Below are positions 9,125 through 18,413 of a stretch of DNA of 64,000 nucleotides, one piece after another. The DNA is from Limnohabitans sp. G3-2 (lineage in GTDB: Bacteria; Pseudomonadota; Gammaproteobacteria; Burkholderiales; Burkholderiaceae_C): NCBI RefSeq assembly GCF_002778275.1, contig NZ_NESG01000004.1, positions 248,001 through 312,000 on the forward strand, written 5' to 3'. The position numbers were made by a program, and so were the translations under genes. Position 1 is the first letter of the stretch, and every line of letters starts with the position of its first letter. The notes beneath the pieces are model-generated. The model saw only the letters and a program-made list of their open reading frames with translations, made no database searches and was not told the DNA's origin.

Positions 9125-11056
9125 ATGTTTGATTCGATTCGCAACAACTCCAAAATTTTGATGGGCTTGTTGTTCTTGCTGGTGATCCCCTCGTTTGTGC
9201 TGTTCGGCATTGAAGGCTACAGCCAGTTTGAGGACAAGGGCGCTGTGGTCGCCCGAGTCGATGGCAACAAGATCACCCAGTCAGAGTGGGACGCAGCCCA
9301 CCAGCAAGAGGTGGATCGCATTCGCGCCTCTGTCCCGAACATCGATCCCAAAATGTTGGACTCGGCAGAGGCCCGCTACGCCACGCTGGACAAATTGGTG
9401 AATGACCGTTTGATCGCTTTGGCCTCTGAAAAGCAATTGCTGGTCACCAGCGACCAGCGATTGGCGCGTTATCTCCAGCAAGACCCGTCTATTGCCAGTT
9501 TGCGCGGCGCCGACGGCAAGTTGGACATGGAGCGCTACCGCCAGTTGGCCGCCAGCCAAGGCATGACGCCTGAAATGCTCGAAGCCCGTGTCCGCCGTGA
9601 TTTGTCGAACCAGCAGGTCTTGGCGGGTTTGCAGGCTTCCGCTTTCGCCACCCAAAAACAAACCGACACGGCCTTGGACGCCTACCTGCAACGCCGCGAT
9701 GTGCAAGTCAAGCGTTGGTCAGCCGCTGACTTCGCCGCCAAAGTGGTGGTGACCGATGCCGATTTGGAGCGCTATTACAAAGACAATTCAGAGCGTTTCC
9801 GCTCTGTGGAAAATGCGGATGTGGAATTCCTGGTCTTGGATTTGCCCACCCTGCAGTCACGCATCGAATTGCCCGAGCAAGACCTGAAAACCTATTACGA
9901 GCAAAACCTCCAGCGCCTGTCTGGCCAAGAACAACGCCGTGCCAGCCACATCTTGGTCAATGCCGCCAAAGACTTGCCGGACGCCGACAAAGCCAAAGCT
10001 CGGGCCAAAGCCGATGAATTGTTGGCCGCCGTGCGCAAAGCCCCCAAATCTTTTGCCGAAGTGGCGCGCAAAAACTCCGATGACACGGGCTCCGCACAAA
10101 ATGGCGGTGACCTTGACTTTTTCGCCCGAGGCGCCATGGTCAAGCCCTTTGAGGACGCGGCTTTCGCACTGAAAAAGGGCGAAATCAGTGACATCGTGAC
10201 CTCGGATTTTGGTTTTCACATCATCCTTTTGACCGATGTGAAGCAGCCGCCTGTGCCGACGTTTGAATCGATGCGCCCTCAGCTGCAAGCCGATTTGCGC
10301 AAGCAACAGGCGCAACGCCAGTTCGCCGAATTGGCCGAGACCTTCAGCAACAGCGTGTACGAGCAATCTGACAGCTTGACACCCGTGGCCGAGCGCTTGA
10401 AATTGACCCTCCAAAAAGCACAAGGCCTGACCCGCACGCCAGTTCCCGGTGCCCAAGGCGTTTTGAACAACCCGAAATTGCTGCAAGCCATTTTTTCGGA
10501 AGATGCCGTGGCCAAGCGTCGCAATACAGCCGCGGTTGAAGTCGCTTCCAACACCTTGGTGTCCGCTCGGATCGTCACGCACCGTCCCGCCACCGTGCGC
10601 GCTTTTGACGAGGTGAAAGCCGAAGTGCGCGGGCGCTGGGTTCAGGACCAATCGGCGGCGCTCGCGAAAGCCGAGGGCCAGGCCAGTTTGACCGCCTGGA
10701 AGTCGTCACCAGCGCAGGCCGCTTTGGGTGAGCCGCTGACCGTTTCGCGCGATCAAGCCGCTGCACAGCCGGCTGCCGTGGTGGATGCAGCCCTTCGTGC
10801 TGACCCCGCCAAACTGCCTGCTTTGGTGGGCGTGGATTTGGGGGGGCAAGGCTACGCCGTGGTTCGGGTGAACAAAATTGTGTCTCGCCCAGAGCCCAAT
10901 GCCCAACAAGCAGAACAAAGCCGCACCCAATTTGCCCGCCTGTGGTCGCAGGCGGAGTCTCAAGCTTATTTGGCGAGCCTGAAGGCCCAATTCAAAGTCC
11001 AAATGCTGGCTCAAAAACCCAAAAACTTGGGTGATGCCGCTTCCGAAAAACCCTGA
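9125..11056 (+). CDS. PpiD-like periplasmic peptidyl-prolyl isomerase/foldase
   Basis: A 643-residue inner-membrane-anchored chaperone of the PpiD/SurA type. Layout: a short cytoplasmic N-terminus and one transmembrane anchor (about residues 12-32), a SurA_N-like chaperone domain (about 35-190), a parvulin-type PPIase domain (about 270-365, with ASHILV, SDDTGSAQNGGDLDFFARGAMVKPFEDAAF and the FGFHIILL end), then a long C-terminal chaperone domain. Presumed role: helping newly exported proteins fold in the periplasm. tRNA-Val lies before it and tRNA-His immediately after, each with separate terminators, so it is probably a single-gene unit. Confidence 0.88.
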   Translation: MFDSIRNNSKILMGLLFLLVIPSFVLFGIEGYSQFEDKGAVVARVDGNKITQSEWDAAHQQEVDRIRASVPNIDPKMLDSAEARYATLDKLVNDRLIALASEKQLLVTSDQRLARYLQQDPSIASLRGADGKLDMERYRQLAASQGMTPEMLEARVRRDLSNQQVLAGLQASAFATQKQTDTALDAYLQRRDVQVKRWSAADFAAKVVVTDADLERYYKDNSERFRSVENADVEFLVLDLPTLQSRIELPEQDLKTYYEQNLQRLSGQEQRRASHILVNAAKDLPDADKAKARAKADELLAAVRKAPKSFAEVARKNSDDTGSAQNGGDLDFFARGAMVKPFEDAAFALKKGEISDIVTSDFGFHIILLTDVKQPPVPTFESMRPQLQADLRKQQAQRQFAELAETFSNSVYEQSDSLTPVAERLKLTLQKAQGLTRTPVPGAQGVLNNPKLLQAIFSEDAVAKRRNTAAVEVASNTLVSARIVTHRPATVRAFDEVKAEVRGRWVQDQSAALAKAEGQASLTAWKSSPAQAALGEPLTVSRDQAAAQPAAVVDAALRADPAKLPALVGVDLGGQGYAVVRVNKIVSRPEPNAQQAEQSRTQFARLWSQAESQAYLASLKAQFKVQMLAQKPKNLGDAASEKP

Positions 11057-11065
11057 GTCTCGGGC

Positions 11066-11071
11066 TATAAT
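11066..11071 (+). promoter_or_regulatory. Possible -10 box of tRNA-His
   Basis: Perfect TATAAT ten bases before the tRNA-His gene, right after the stop of the PpiD-like gene. No convincing -35 hexamer at 16-18 bases, so this is based on the -10 match and position only. Confidence 0.45.
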
Positions 11072-11081
11072 ATCGACCTAC

Positions 11082-11158
11082 GGTGGCTGTAGCTCAGTTG
11101 GTAGAGTCCAGGATTGTGATTCCTGTTGTCGTGGGTTCGAGCCCCATCAGCCACCCCA
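11082..11158 (+). tRNA. tRNA-His (GTG anticodon)
   Basis: 77-base cloverleaf with the extra 5' G typical of tRNA-His: GGTGGCTG pairs with CAGCCACC at 11148-11155, so G-1 faces C73. Anticodon loop TTGTGAT gives GTG (His). T arm GGGTTCGAGCCCC. CCA is encoded at 11156-11158. Confidence 0.95.
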
Positions 11159-11166
11159 AAATCCTG

Positions 11167-11197
11167 AAAGCCCTTCCGATGCCGGAAGGGCTTTTTT
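11167..11197 (+). terminator. Terminator after tRNA-His
   Basis: Stem AAAGCCCTTCC/GGAAGGGCTTT with a six-base loop and T run, nine bases after the tRNA. Confidence 0.88.
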
Positions 11198-11260
11198 GTT
11201 TGTGTGTCACTTTGTTTGTGTGCCCACGTTGTCCCTGCTTGATCACCGTTTACACCCTGT

Positions 11261-11269
11261 TTATCCACA
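11261..11269 (+). promoter_or_regulatory. DnaA box upstream of dnaB
   Basis: A perfect consensus DnaA box (TTATCCACA) 64 bases before the dnaB start, followed by a weaker match (TTATCCCGT) at 11273-11281. A single 9-mer can occur by chance in a window this size; the position before the replicative helicase gene is what makes it worth recording. Confidence 0.4.
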
Positions 11270-11332
11270 GGTTTATCCCGTGACTCACGGGGGCGCAGGG
11301 GCTAACATTGCTGTTTCGTTTGCCGGTACACC

Positions 11333-12751
11333 ATGTCTGCTGTTTTCTCCCCCCATCTGAGCGAATTTCCCGCTGACTATTCCTCTGACAGTCAAATTGC
11401 CAAGTTGCGTGTGCCACCGCATTCGATTGAAGCCGAGTCGAGCGTGTTGGGGGGCTTGCTGCTGGACAACAGCGCTTGGGACCGTGTGGGCGATTTGCTG
11501 GTGGATACAGACTTTTACCGCCATGAGCACAAGTTGATTTATGCCGCCATTGGGGCCTTGATCAACACTTCCAAGCCTGCTGACGTGATCACCGTGAGTG
11601 AGCAGTTGCAAAACCAGGGCAAAACGGCCGAGATGGGGGGGCTGGGCTACTTGAACTCCTTGGCGCAATACGTGCCCAGCGCCAGCAACATCCGCCGCTA
11701 CGCCGAGATCGTGCGTGAGCGCTCGATCTTGCGCAAGTTGGTGTCCGCCAGCGACGAAATCGCCACCAATGCTTTCAACCCGCAAGGCAAGGCGATTGAC
11801 CGCATCTTGGATGAGGCGGAGCAAAAAATCTTCAACATCGGTGAAGAAGGCTCGCGCATGAAGCAGGGCTTTCAGTCGATGGACACGCTGGTGGTGGAAC
11901 TTCTGGACCGCGTTCAAGAGATGGCCGACAACCCCAATGAAGTCACGGGGGTGCCGACCGGCTTTTACGATTTGGACCGCATGACTTCTGGTTTGCAAGC
12001 GGGAGACTTGGTGGTGCTGGCCGCGCGTCCATCGATGGGCAAAACCGCTTTTGCGATCAACATCGCCGAGCATGTGGCCTTGAACGAGGGACTGCCTGTG
12101 GCGGTGTTCTCGATGGAAATGGGCGCATCCCAATTGGCGGTGCGTGTGGTGGGTTCCATTGGTCGGATCGATCAAGGCCATCTGCGCACGGGCAAACTCA
12201 GCGACGAGGAATGGCCACGCTTGACCGAAGCCATTGAAAAGCTGCGCACCGTGTCTTTGCACATCGATGAAACACCTGGCCTCACGCCATCCGAGCTGCG
12301 TGCCAATGCCCGTCGTTTGTCTCGCCAGTGCGGCAAGTTGGGCCTGATCGTGGTCGACTATTTGCAGTTGATGAGTGGCTCGGGTGGCTCAGGGGGCGAC
12401 AACCGCGCCACCGAGTTGGGCGAAATTTCGCGGGGCCTGAAGATGCTGGCCAAAGAACTCCAATGCCCTGTCATTGCGCTGTCCCAGCTCAACCGAAGCG
12501 TGGAGCAACGCACCGACAAACGCCCCATGATGAGTGACTTGCGGGAGTCGGGCGCCATCGAGCAGGACGCCGACATCATCATGTTCATTTACCGCGACGA
12601 TTACTACAACAAGGATTCCAAAGATCCAGGTGTGGCCGAAATCATCATCGGCAAACAACGAAACGGCCCCACAGGCACGGTCCGTTTGACCTTCCTGAAG
12701 AACCTGACGCGTTTCGAGAGTTTGGCGTCGGGTCTGAGCGACGATTACTGA
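11333..12751 (+). CDS. dnaB: Replicative DNA helicase DnaB
   Basis: Hexameric 5'-3' replication-fork helicase, 472 residues, the usual length. N-terminal DnaG-interacting domain (about residues 25-130, starting VPPHSIEAESSVLGG), linker, and a RecA-fold helicase domain from about 185, with Walker A ARPSMGKTAF (231-240), Walker B LIVVDYLQLM and the H4 region QLNRSVEQRTDKRPMMSDLRESG. In many Betaproteobacteria dnaB follows rpsF-priB-rpsR-rplI; here it is preceded by tRNA-His and a DnaA-box-like site. No intein is present. Confidence 0.97.
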   Translation: MSAVFSPHLSEFPADYSSDSQIAKLRVPPHSIEAESSVLGGLLLDNSAWDRVGDLLVDTDFYRHEHKLIYAAIGALINTSKPADVITVSEQLQNQGKTAEMGGLGYLNSLAQYVPSASNIRRYAEIVRERSILRKLVSASDEIATNAFNPQGKAIDRILDEAEQKIFNIGEEGSRMKQGFQSMDTLVVELLDRVQEMADNPNEVTGVPTGFYDLDRMTSGLQAGDLVVLAARPSMGKTAFAINIAEHVALNEGLPVAVFSMEMGASQLAVRVVGSIGRIDQGHLRTGKLSDEEWPRLTEAIEKLRTVSLHIDETPGLTPSELRANARRLSRQCGKLGLIVVDYLQLMSGSGGSGGDNRATELGEISRGLKMLAKELQCPVIALSQLNRSVEQRTDKRPMMSDLRESGAIEQDADIIMFIYRDDYYNKDSKDPGVAEIIIGKQRNGPTGTVRLTFLKNLTRFESLASGLSDDY

Positions 12752-12778
12752 GACCCGGCAGCCCCTCTTGGCAGACGT

Positions 12779-14497
12779 TCAGAGGGCGTCGCTGGCAAAG
12801 TCGGCCAAACGCGAACGCTCGCCACGGGCCAAGGTGATGTGGCCGCCATGCGCCCAGCCTTTGAATCGGTCCACCGCATAGGTCAAGCCCGAAGATCCTT
12901 CGGTCAAATACGGCGTGTCAATTTGGGCCAAATTGCCCATGCAAATGATTTTGGTGCCCGGGCCAGCGCGGGTGATCAGGGTTTTCATTTGCTTGGGCGT
13001 CAGGTTCTGGGCCTCGTCGATGATCACGTACTTGTTCATGAAGGTGCGCCCGCGCATGAAGTTCATGCTCTTGATCTTGATGCGGCTCTTGATCAGCTCG
13101 TTGGTGGCTGCGCGCCCCCACTCACCGGAGTTGCCGCCATCGCCCTTGGCCAGAAACTCCAAGTTGTCGTCCAGTGCGCCCATCCAGGGGCCCATCTTTT
13201 CTTCCTCGGTGCCAGGCAAAAAGCCAATGTCTTCGCCCACGCTCACCGTGGCGCGGGTCATGATGATCTCGGTGTAACGGCGGTCGTCCAGCACTTGGGT
13301 CAAACCCGCTGCCAGGGCCATGAGGGTTTTGCCCGTGCCCGCGGTCCCTGCCAAAGTCACGAAATCGATGTCTGGGTCGGTGAGCAAATTGACGGCGAAA
13401 TTTTGCTCGCGGTTGCGTGCGGTCACGCCCCACACCGCATTTTTTTGATGGCCGAAATCTTTCAGGGTCCGCAAGACAGCCGTTTTGCCACGGATTTCAG
13501 TCACCCGTGCGTACAAACTCGGCTCGCCCGGTGCTTCGAAATACACAAACTGGTTGATGAACAAGCTGGGCAGGATGGGGCCAGAGATTCTGTAAAACGT
13601 GTGCGTGCCTTGTTGCCAACTTTCCACCGTTTTGCCGTTTTTGACCCAAAAATCGGCGGGCAGTGCCAAAGAGCCCGGGTACAGCAAATCGCCGTCTTCC
13701 AGGGTTTTGTCGTTCTGGTAGTCCTCGGCTTGCAGACCCAAGGCGCGGGCCTTGACGCGCATGTTGATGTCCTTGGACACCAGAACCACTTCGCGGGGGG
13801 CATGCATCTGCCCCAGCGCTTTGACAACGCCCAAAATTTGGTTGTCGGCCTTGCCTTGGGGCAGTGCCAAAGGCAGGCTCAAGTCGAGTGCTTGGGTTTG
13901 GAAAAACAACTGGCCTGTGGCGTCCGAGTGGCCTGTCACGCTCAACGGCGAGCCTTGGCTCAGGTCTTGCCCTTGTCCTGCCGCCAAAACGTCCAGTGAA
14001 CGGCTGGCTTGGCGGGCATTGCGCGCCACTTCGGTCATGCCTTTTTTGTGACCATCGAGCTCTTCGAGCACGATCATCGGCAAGAAAACATCGTGCTCTT
14101 CAAAGCGAAACAGACTCATGGGGTCGTGCATGAGGACGTTGGTGTCCAACACGAAGAGTTTCTTGGGACCGTTTTTGCGTGGCGTACGTGTTGCCTTGCT
14201 GGAGCCAGATGCCGATTTGGGCGCTGCGCTCGCTTGTTCCGGGGCCAGTAGGCTGCTGGTTTGCCGCTCTGTGCGCGGGGCCGTGGCTGCAGGTTTGCGT
14301 GCGCGGGGGGGGCGTGGGCTGTCCTGGGTGCGGACGGGCAATGCGGCCTCTTCTGGGCCCGTGGTCGCCTTGGCGGCCTTGGTTTCGACCTGAATCAGCG
14401 GCTGGGCATTTTCATCCTCCGCACCAGATGCAGCAAAAGCGGCTTGCGTCAAACGGCTGGCACGTTGAGTGGGAGCGGGTGGCAGTGGCATGGGCAA
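12779..14497 (-). CDS. PhoH family protein with N-terminal PIN domain
   Basis: A 572-residue PhoH2-type protein pairing a PIN ribonuclease domain with a PhoH ATPase/helicase. A low-complexity Ala/Pro/Lys-rich region covers residues 1-110; the PIN domain starts at KKLFVLDTNVLMHDP (acidic Asp118) and includes VLEELDGHKKG; the PhoH domain has Walker A AGTAGTGKT near residues 380-388 and Walker B YVIIDEAQNLT. PhoH2 proteins of Mycobacterium unwind and cut RNA; the same is inferred here. The start at 14497 keeps the whole low-complexity leader; an internal start is possible. It converges with dnaB with a 27-base gap. Confidence 0.93.
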   Translation of the reverse strand: MPMPLPPAPTQRASRLTQAAFAASGAEDENAQPLIQVETKAAKATTGPEEAALPVRTQDSPRPPRARKPAATAPRTERQTSSLLAPEQASAAPKSASGSSKATRTPRKNGPKKLFVLDTNVLMHDPMSLFRFEEHDVFLPMIVLEELDGHKKGMTEVARNARQASRSLDVLAAGQGQDLSQGSPLSVTGHSDATGQLFFQTQALDLSLPLALPQGKADNQILGVVKALGQMHAPREVVLVSKDINMRVKARALGLQAEDYQNDKTLEDGDLLYPGSLALPADFWVKNGKTVESWQQGTHTFYRISGPILPSLFINQFVYFEAPGEPSLYARVTEIRGKTAVLRTLKDFGHQKNAVWGVTARNREQNFAVNLLTDPDIDFVTLAGTAGTGKTLMALAAGLTQVLDDRRYTEIIMTRATVSVGEDIGFLPGTEEEKMGPWMGALDDNLEFLAKGDGGNSGEWGRAATNELIKSRIKIKSMNFMRGRTFMNKYVIIDEAQNLTPKQMKTLITRAGPGTKIICMGNLAQIDTPYLTEGSSGLTYAVDRFKGWAHGGHITLARGERSRLADFASDAL

Positions 14498-14529
14498 TGG
14501 TCTCTCGATGGATAAACGATTCAGAAATC

Positions 14530-14566
14530 AAAAAATAAAAAGCCGCCTGGGTCACCAGGCGGCTTT
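14530..14566 (-). terminator. Terminator after the peroxiredoxin gene
   Basis: Stem AAAAGCCGCCTGG/CCAGGCGGCTTTT around GTCA. On the minus strand it is followed by a T-rich run, so it ends the peroxiredoxin transcript 75 bases after its stop codon and before phoH. Confidence 0.85.
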
Positions 14567-14640
14567 TCATAGAGAGGGCTGATTTTCAGCGGCATGAATT
14601 CATTATGCACCAGCCAAAAGTCAGAACCGAGACAAGGGCA

Positions 14641-15126
14641 TCAGGCCACTGCAGCGGCTTTTTTCAGGTCTTTAACGGCTTTGAGGACTTCTTCCACATG
14701 GCCTGGCACTTTCAGGCCGCGCCACTCTTGTTTCAGGGTCCCATCCGCGCCCACCAAAAAGGTGCTGCGTTCGATGCCTTTGACTTTTTTGCCGTACATG
14801 ATCTTGTTTTTGACCACGCCAAACATGTGGCACATTTTTTCTTCGGTGTCAGCGATCAACTCGAAGGGCAATTCCAGCTTGCCTTTGAAGTCATCGTGCG
14901 ATTTCATGTTGTCACGCGAGACACCCAACACCAGTGCGCCGGCTTTCACAAAGTCTTTGTATTTGTCACGGAACTGCATGGCTTCGGTGGTGCAGCCGGG
15001 GGTGTTGTCTTTGGGGTAGAAGAACAAAACCACGGGTTGGCCGAGGTGAGAAACGTTGGAAACTTTCAGGCCGCTGGTCGCGTTGGCTTCAAATTCGGGG
15101 AGGGGTTTGTTAAGAACGATCGCCAT
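14641..15126 (-). CDS. bcp: Thiol peroxidase, BCP/PrxQ-type peroxiredoxin
   Basis: A 161-residue AhpC/TSA-fold peroxidase that reduces hydrogen and organic peroxides. The peroxidatic Cys is Cys45 in FFYPKDNTPGCTTEA. E. coli BCP has a resolving Cys five residues further on; here that position is Met50, so the protein is either one-Cys or uses another Cys such as Cys99 (EEKMCHMF). ATG 15126 (MAIVLNKPLPEF) was preferred to 15171 because it gives the standard length and N-terminus. A strong terminator follows. Confidence 0.9.
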   Translation of the reverse strand: MAIVLNKPLPEFEANATSGLKVSNVSHLGQPVVLFFYPKDNTPGCTTEAMQFRDKYKDFVKAGALVLGVSRDNMKSHDDFKGKLELPFELIADTEEKMCHMFGVVKNKIMYGKKVKGIERSTFLVGADGTLKQEWRGLKVPGHVEEVLKAVKDLKKAAAVA

Positions 15127-15286
15127 AAAACTTTGAACTCGCTTGACAGGTGGAGCGCTGTCGACTTGCACGGTCGACTGGAACGCTAAAGGCCTTGGGC
15201 CTCGGCAACTCTAGATTTTACTCTGAATGCAAGGCCAAAGACTGATCAGTCCTTCTCATGACCCATTTGTCGCTCTGATTCATGCT

Positions 15287-15664
15287 TCAAGCTTCCAGCA
15301 GCAAGGCGACCACAACCTTGCGGCCTTCACTGGCCAAAATGTTGTAAGTGCGGCAGGCGGCAGGCGTGTCCATGGTCTCCATCCCGATGCCTCGTTGGAT
15401 CAAAGGGGCGAACCAAGCCGCTTGTGGAAAGCGCAAGCGCTGGCCACTGCCGAACAAGACCAATTCCGCACCACTTTGGGCCAAAATTTCAAAATCCAGG
15501 GGGCTCAGGTCTTCAAAGCGCGCCGCATCCCACACTTGCGGGGTCGCGCCAGCCAAGCTGCTGACGATCAAAGAGCTGGTGAAGCGCTGTCCATTGACCT
15601 CGATCCAGCCTGGCCCATAGGCGTTGATGGTCAGGCTATTGGATTTGTCGGGTTGTAATTTCAT
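15287..15664 (-). CDS. Mth938-like domain (DUF498) protein
   Basis: A 125-residue single-domain protein of the Mth938/DUF498 family, the fold also seen in the mitochondrial complex I assembly factor NDUFAF3. Visible family features: INAYGPGWIEVNGQRF near the start, LVLFGSGQRLRFP in the middle and MDTPAACRTYNILASEGRKVVVALL at the end. Its biochemical function is not known. ATG 15664 (MKLQPDKSNS) is preferred to 15703, where the extra N-terminus is not family-like. It is divergent from alaA. Confidence 0.8.
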   Translation of the reverse strand: MKLQPDKSNSLTINAYGPGWIEVNGQRFTSSLIVSSLAGATPQVWDAARFEDLSPLDFEILAQSGAELVLFGSGQRLRFPQAAWFAPLIQRGIGMETMDTPAACRTYNILASEGRKVVVALLLEA

Positions 15665-15797
15665 GACGATGAGTTTGAAGGCTTGGCCTTGCCAGCGGAA
15701 CAATAGAGGCGAACCTCTGGAATTTTGGGCCGGAACAGCCTTGAAATGTGGTCAAATTATAGGTTTTCTCTTTCTTGAAACTCCTTTTGGAGGCACT

Positions 15798-17039
15798 TTG
15801 AAGCCTATTCAAAAATCAGCCAAGCTCGCCAACGTTTGTTATGACATTCGCGGCCCGATCATGGACCGCGCGCGTCAAATGGAAGAAGACGGCCAGAAAA
15901 TCATCAAATTGAACATCGGAAACCTGGCGGTTTTTGGCTTTGATGCCCCTGAGGAAATTCAGCAGGACATGATCCGCAACCTGCCCAACTCGGCGGGTTA
16001 CTCGGACAGCAAAGGCATTTTTGCGGCCCGTAAAGCCGTGATGCACGAAACCCAAAAGCAGGGTATTTTGGGCGTCACGCTGGACGACATTTACTTGGGC
16101 AACGGTGCCAGCGAGTTGATCGTCATGGCGACCAATGGCTTGCTCGACAACGGCGACGAGTTGCTTTTGCCTTCCCCCGATTACCCCCTTTGGACGGCGG
16201 CGGCGAGTTTGTCGGGCGGCACGCCTGTGCATTACCGCTGCGACGAAGCCCATGGCTGGATGCCCGATTTGGCCGATATCCGCGCCAAAGTGACCCCTCG
16301 CACCAAAGGCATTGTGGTCATCAACCCCAACAACCCCACCGGTGCTTTGTATTCGGATGAGTTGCTCAAGGGCATTGTGGCCATTGCCCGTGAACACGGT
16401 TTGGTGATCTTTGCCGATGAGGTGTATGACAAGGTTCTGTACGACGGCGTCAAACACACGCCTTTAGGCAGTTTGTCGCAAGATGTGCTGACCCTGACTT
16501 TCAACTCTTTGTCCAAGAGCTACCGCTCGTGCGGTTACCGTGCGGGCTGGATGGTGATCTCGGGCGACAAAAAAAGAGCGCGTGATTACATCGAAGGCTT
16601 GAACATGCTCTCGAACATGCGCTTGTGTGCGAACGTGCCGGGCCAATGGGCCATTCAAACGGCCTTGGGTGGTCACCAGAGCATCAACGAATTGGTGGGT
16701 GAGGGTGGACGGTTGCGCAAGCAGCGCGATCTGGCCTACCAGTTGATCACCGCGATTCCCGGTGTCAGCTGCGTCAAGCCGCGTGCTGCGCTGTACATGT
16801 TTCCTAAGCTCGATCCCCAGATTTACCCTGTGCAGGATGACCAGGATTTCTTTTTGCAACTGCTGGAAGAAACCAAAGTCATGTTGGTGCAGGGCACGGG
16901 TTTCAACTGGCCCGATCCGGATCACTTTCGCATTGTGTTTTTGCCGCATGAAGACGATTTGCGCGAAGCGATTGCGCGCGTGGCGCGCTTCTTGGAAGGC
17001 GCTCGTCAACGCTTTGGCACCGACGCCTTGGTGGCCTGA
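15798..17039 (+). CDS. alaA: Alanine-type aminotransferase (AlaA/AlaC family)
   Basis: PLP-dependent class I aminotransferase, 413 residues, closely resembling E. coli AlaA in pattern: KSAKLANVCYDIRGPI at the start, INPNNPTGALYS mid-protein, ANVPGQWAIQTALGG later. The PLP lysine is Lys240 in SLSKSYR. Reaction: glutamate-pyruvate transamination to alanine, possibly with wider specificity. The start is TTG at 15798, with GGAGG at 15789-15793 a short distance upstream; no ATG gives the conserved N-terminus. It is 51 bases before hom, suggesting an amino-acid synthesis operon alaA-hom-thrC. Confidence 0.9.
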   Translation: MKPIQKSAKLANVCYDIRGPIMDRARQMEEDGQKIIKLNIGNLAVFGFDAPEEIQQDMIRNLPNSAGYSDSKGIFAARKAVMHETQKQGILGVTLDDIYLGNGASELIVMATNGLLDNGDELLLPSPDYPLWTAAASLSGGTPVHYRCDEAHGWMPDLADIRAKVTPRTKGIVVINPNNPTGALYSDELLKGIVAIAREHGLVIFADEVYDKVLYDGVKHTPLGSLSQDVLTLTFNSLSKSYRSCGYRAGWMVISGDKKRARDYIEGLNMLSNMRLCANVPGQWAIQTALGGHQSINELVGEGGRLRKQRDLAYQLITAIPGVSCVKPRAALYMFPKLDPQIYPVQDDQDFFLQLLEETKVMLVQGTGFNWPDPDHFRIVFLPHEDDLREAIARVARFLEGARQRFGTDALVA

Positions 17040-17090
17040 ATTCAATCCTTGCCTGAGCCATTCGGGCGCACAGCAGTAAAGAAGATAAAA

Positions 17091-18413
17091 ATGAAACCGA
17101 TCAAAGTGGGCCTTTTGGGCATGGGCACTGTGGGCAGCGGCACTTTCAATGTGCTCAAGCGCAATCAAGAGGAAATCCAGCGCCGTGCAGGTCGTGGCAT
17201 TGAGATCAGCATGGTGGCCGACTTGGACGTTGCGCGCGCCCAAGCTCTGGTGGGTGAGGGCGTTCAGGTGGTGGGCGATGCCCGCGCTGTGATTGCCAAC
17301 CCCGAGATCGACATCGTGATCGAGCTGATCGGTGGTTATGGCATTGCCAAAGCCTTGGTCATGGAAGCCATTGCTGCAGGCAAACATGTGGTCACAGCCA
17401 ACAAAGCGCTGCTGGCTGTCCACGGGACCGAGATTTTTGCGGCGGCGCAAGCCAAGGGCGTGATGGTGGCTTTTGAAGCGGCCGTGGCCGGGGGCATCCC
17501 GATCATCAAGGCGCTGCGTGAGGGCCTGACGGCCAACAGCATTCAGTGGGTGGCGGGCATCATCAACGGCACTACCAACTTCATCTTGTCGGAGATGCGC
17601 GACAAGGGTCTGGACTTTGGTGTGGTGCTCAAGGAGGCCCAGAGCCTGGGTTATGCCGAGGCCGATCCGACCTTTGACATCGAAGGCGTGGACGCTGCAC
17701 ACAAGGTGACCTTGATGAGCGCGATCGCCTTTGGTATCCCTGTTCAGTTCGACAAGGCCTACGTCGAAGGCATCACCCAGCTGGGCGCGGCCGACATCAA
17801 GTACGCCGAGCAACTGGGCTACCGCATCAAGCTGCTTGGCATCACCAAGCGCACGTCGCATGGCATTGAGCTGCGTGTGCACCCCAGCCTGGTGCCAACC
17901 CAACGCCTGATTGCCAATGTCGAAGGCGCGATGAACGCGGTGATGGTGCAAGGCGACGCCGTGGGCACCACTTTGTATTACGGCAAAGGCGCAGGTTCCG
18001 AGCCCACCGCCAGCGCGGTGATCGCCGACTTGGTGGACATCACCCGTTTGCACACAGCCGACCCCCTCAACCGCGTGCCGCACTTGGCATTCCAACCCGG
18101 CGCCATGAGCAACTTGTCGGTGTTGCCGATGTCGGAGGTCGTGACCAGTTATTACCTGCGCCTGCGTGTGGCCGATCAAGCCGGCGTGCTGGCCAAGTTG
18201 ACCGGTCTGCTGGCCGAAGCAGGCATCAGCATCGACGCCGTCTTGCAGCGCGAAGCCGATCAAGTCAGCCAGGCGGGTGAAAATCAAACCGATGTGATCA
18301 TCTTGACCCACGATACCCGTGAAGGCACTTTGAACAACGTGCTGGCCCAAATGCAGGCCTTGCCCACGGTCATGGCGCCCATCGTGCGCATTCGCAAGGA
18401 AGAGTTGAACTGA
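17091..18413 (+). CDS. hom: Homoserine dehydrogenase
   Basis: NAD(P)H-dependent reduction of aspartate semialdehyde to homoserine, the branch point to threonine and methionine. 440 residues: Rossmann domain with GLLGMGTVGSG (8-18), catalytic domain with GGIPIIKALREGL and NGTTNFILSEM, and a C-terminal ACT domain (about 350-435) for threonine feedback. This is the stand-alone form, not fused to aspartokinase. ATG 17091 gives the conserved MKPIKVGLLG start; 17049 is an alternative. The stop codon overlaps the thrC start by one base (TGATG), so the two genes are translationally coupled. Confidence 0.96.
   Translation: MKPIKVGLLGMGTVGSGTFNVLKRNQEEIQRRAGRGIEISMVADLDVARAQALVGEGVQVVGDARAVIANPEIDIVIELIGGYGIAKALVMEAIAAGKHVVTANKALLAVHGTEIFAAAQAKGVMVAFEAAVAGGIPIIKALREGLTANSIQWVAGIINGTTNFILSEMRDKGLDFGVVLKEAQSLGYAEADPTFDIEGVDAAHKVTLMSAIAFGIPVQFDKAYVEGITQLGAADIKYAEQLGYRIKLLGITKRTSHGIELRVHPSLVPTQRLIANVEGAMNAVMVQGDAVGTTLYYGKGAGSEPTASAVIADLVDITRLHTADPLNRVPHLAFQPGAMSNLSVLPMSEVVTSYYLRLRVADQAGVLAKLTGLLAEAGISIDAVLQREADQVSQAGENQTDVIILTHDTREGTLNNVLAQMQALPTVMAPIVRIRKEELN

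Noticed and set aside
16464..18350. 628-residue minus-strand open frame over alaA and hom
   Set aside because: Antisense shadow: both plus-strand genes are unmistakable and the translation has the His/Gln/Val-rich composition typical of a frame opposite GC-biased codons.
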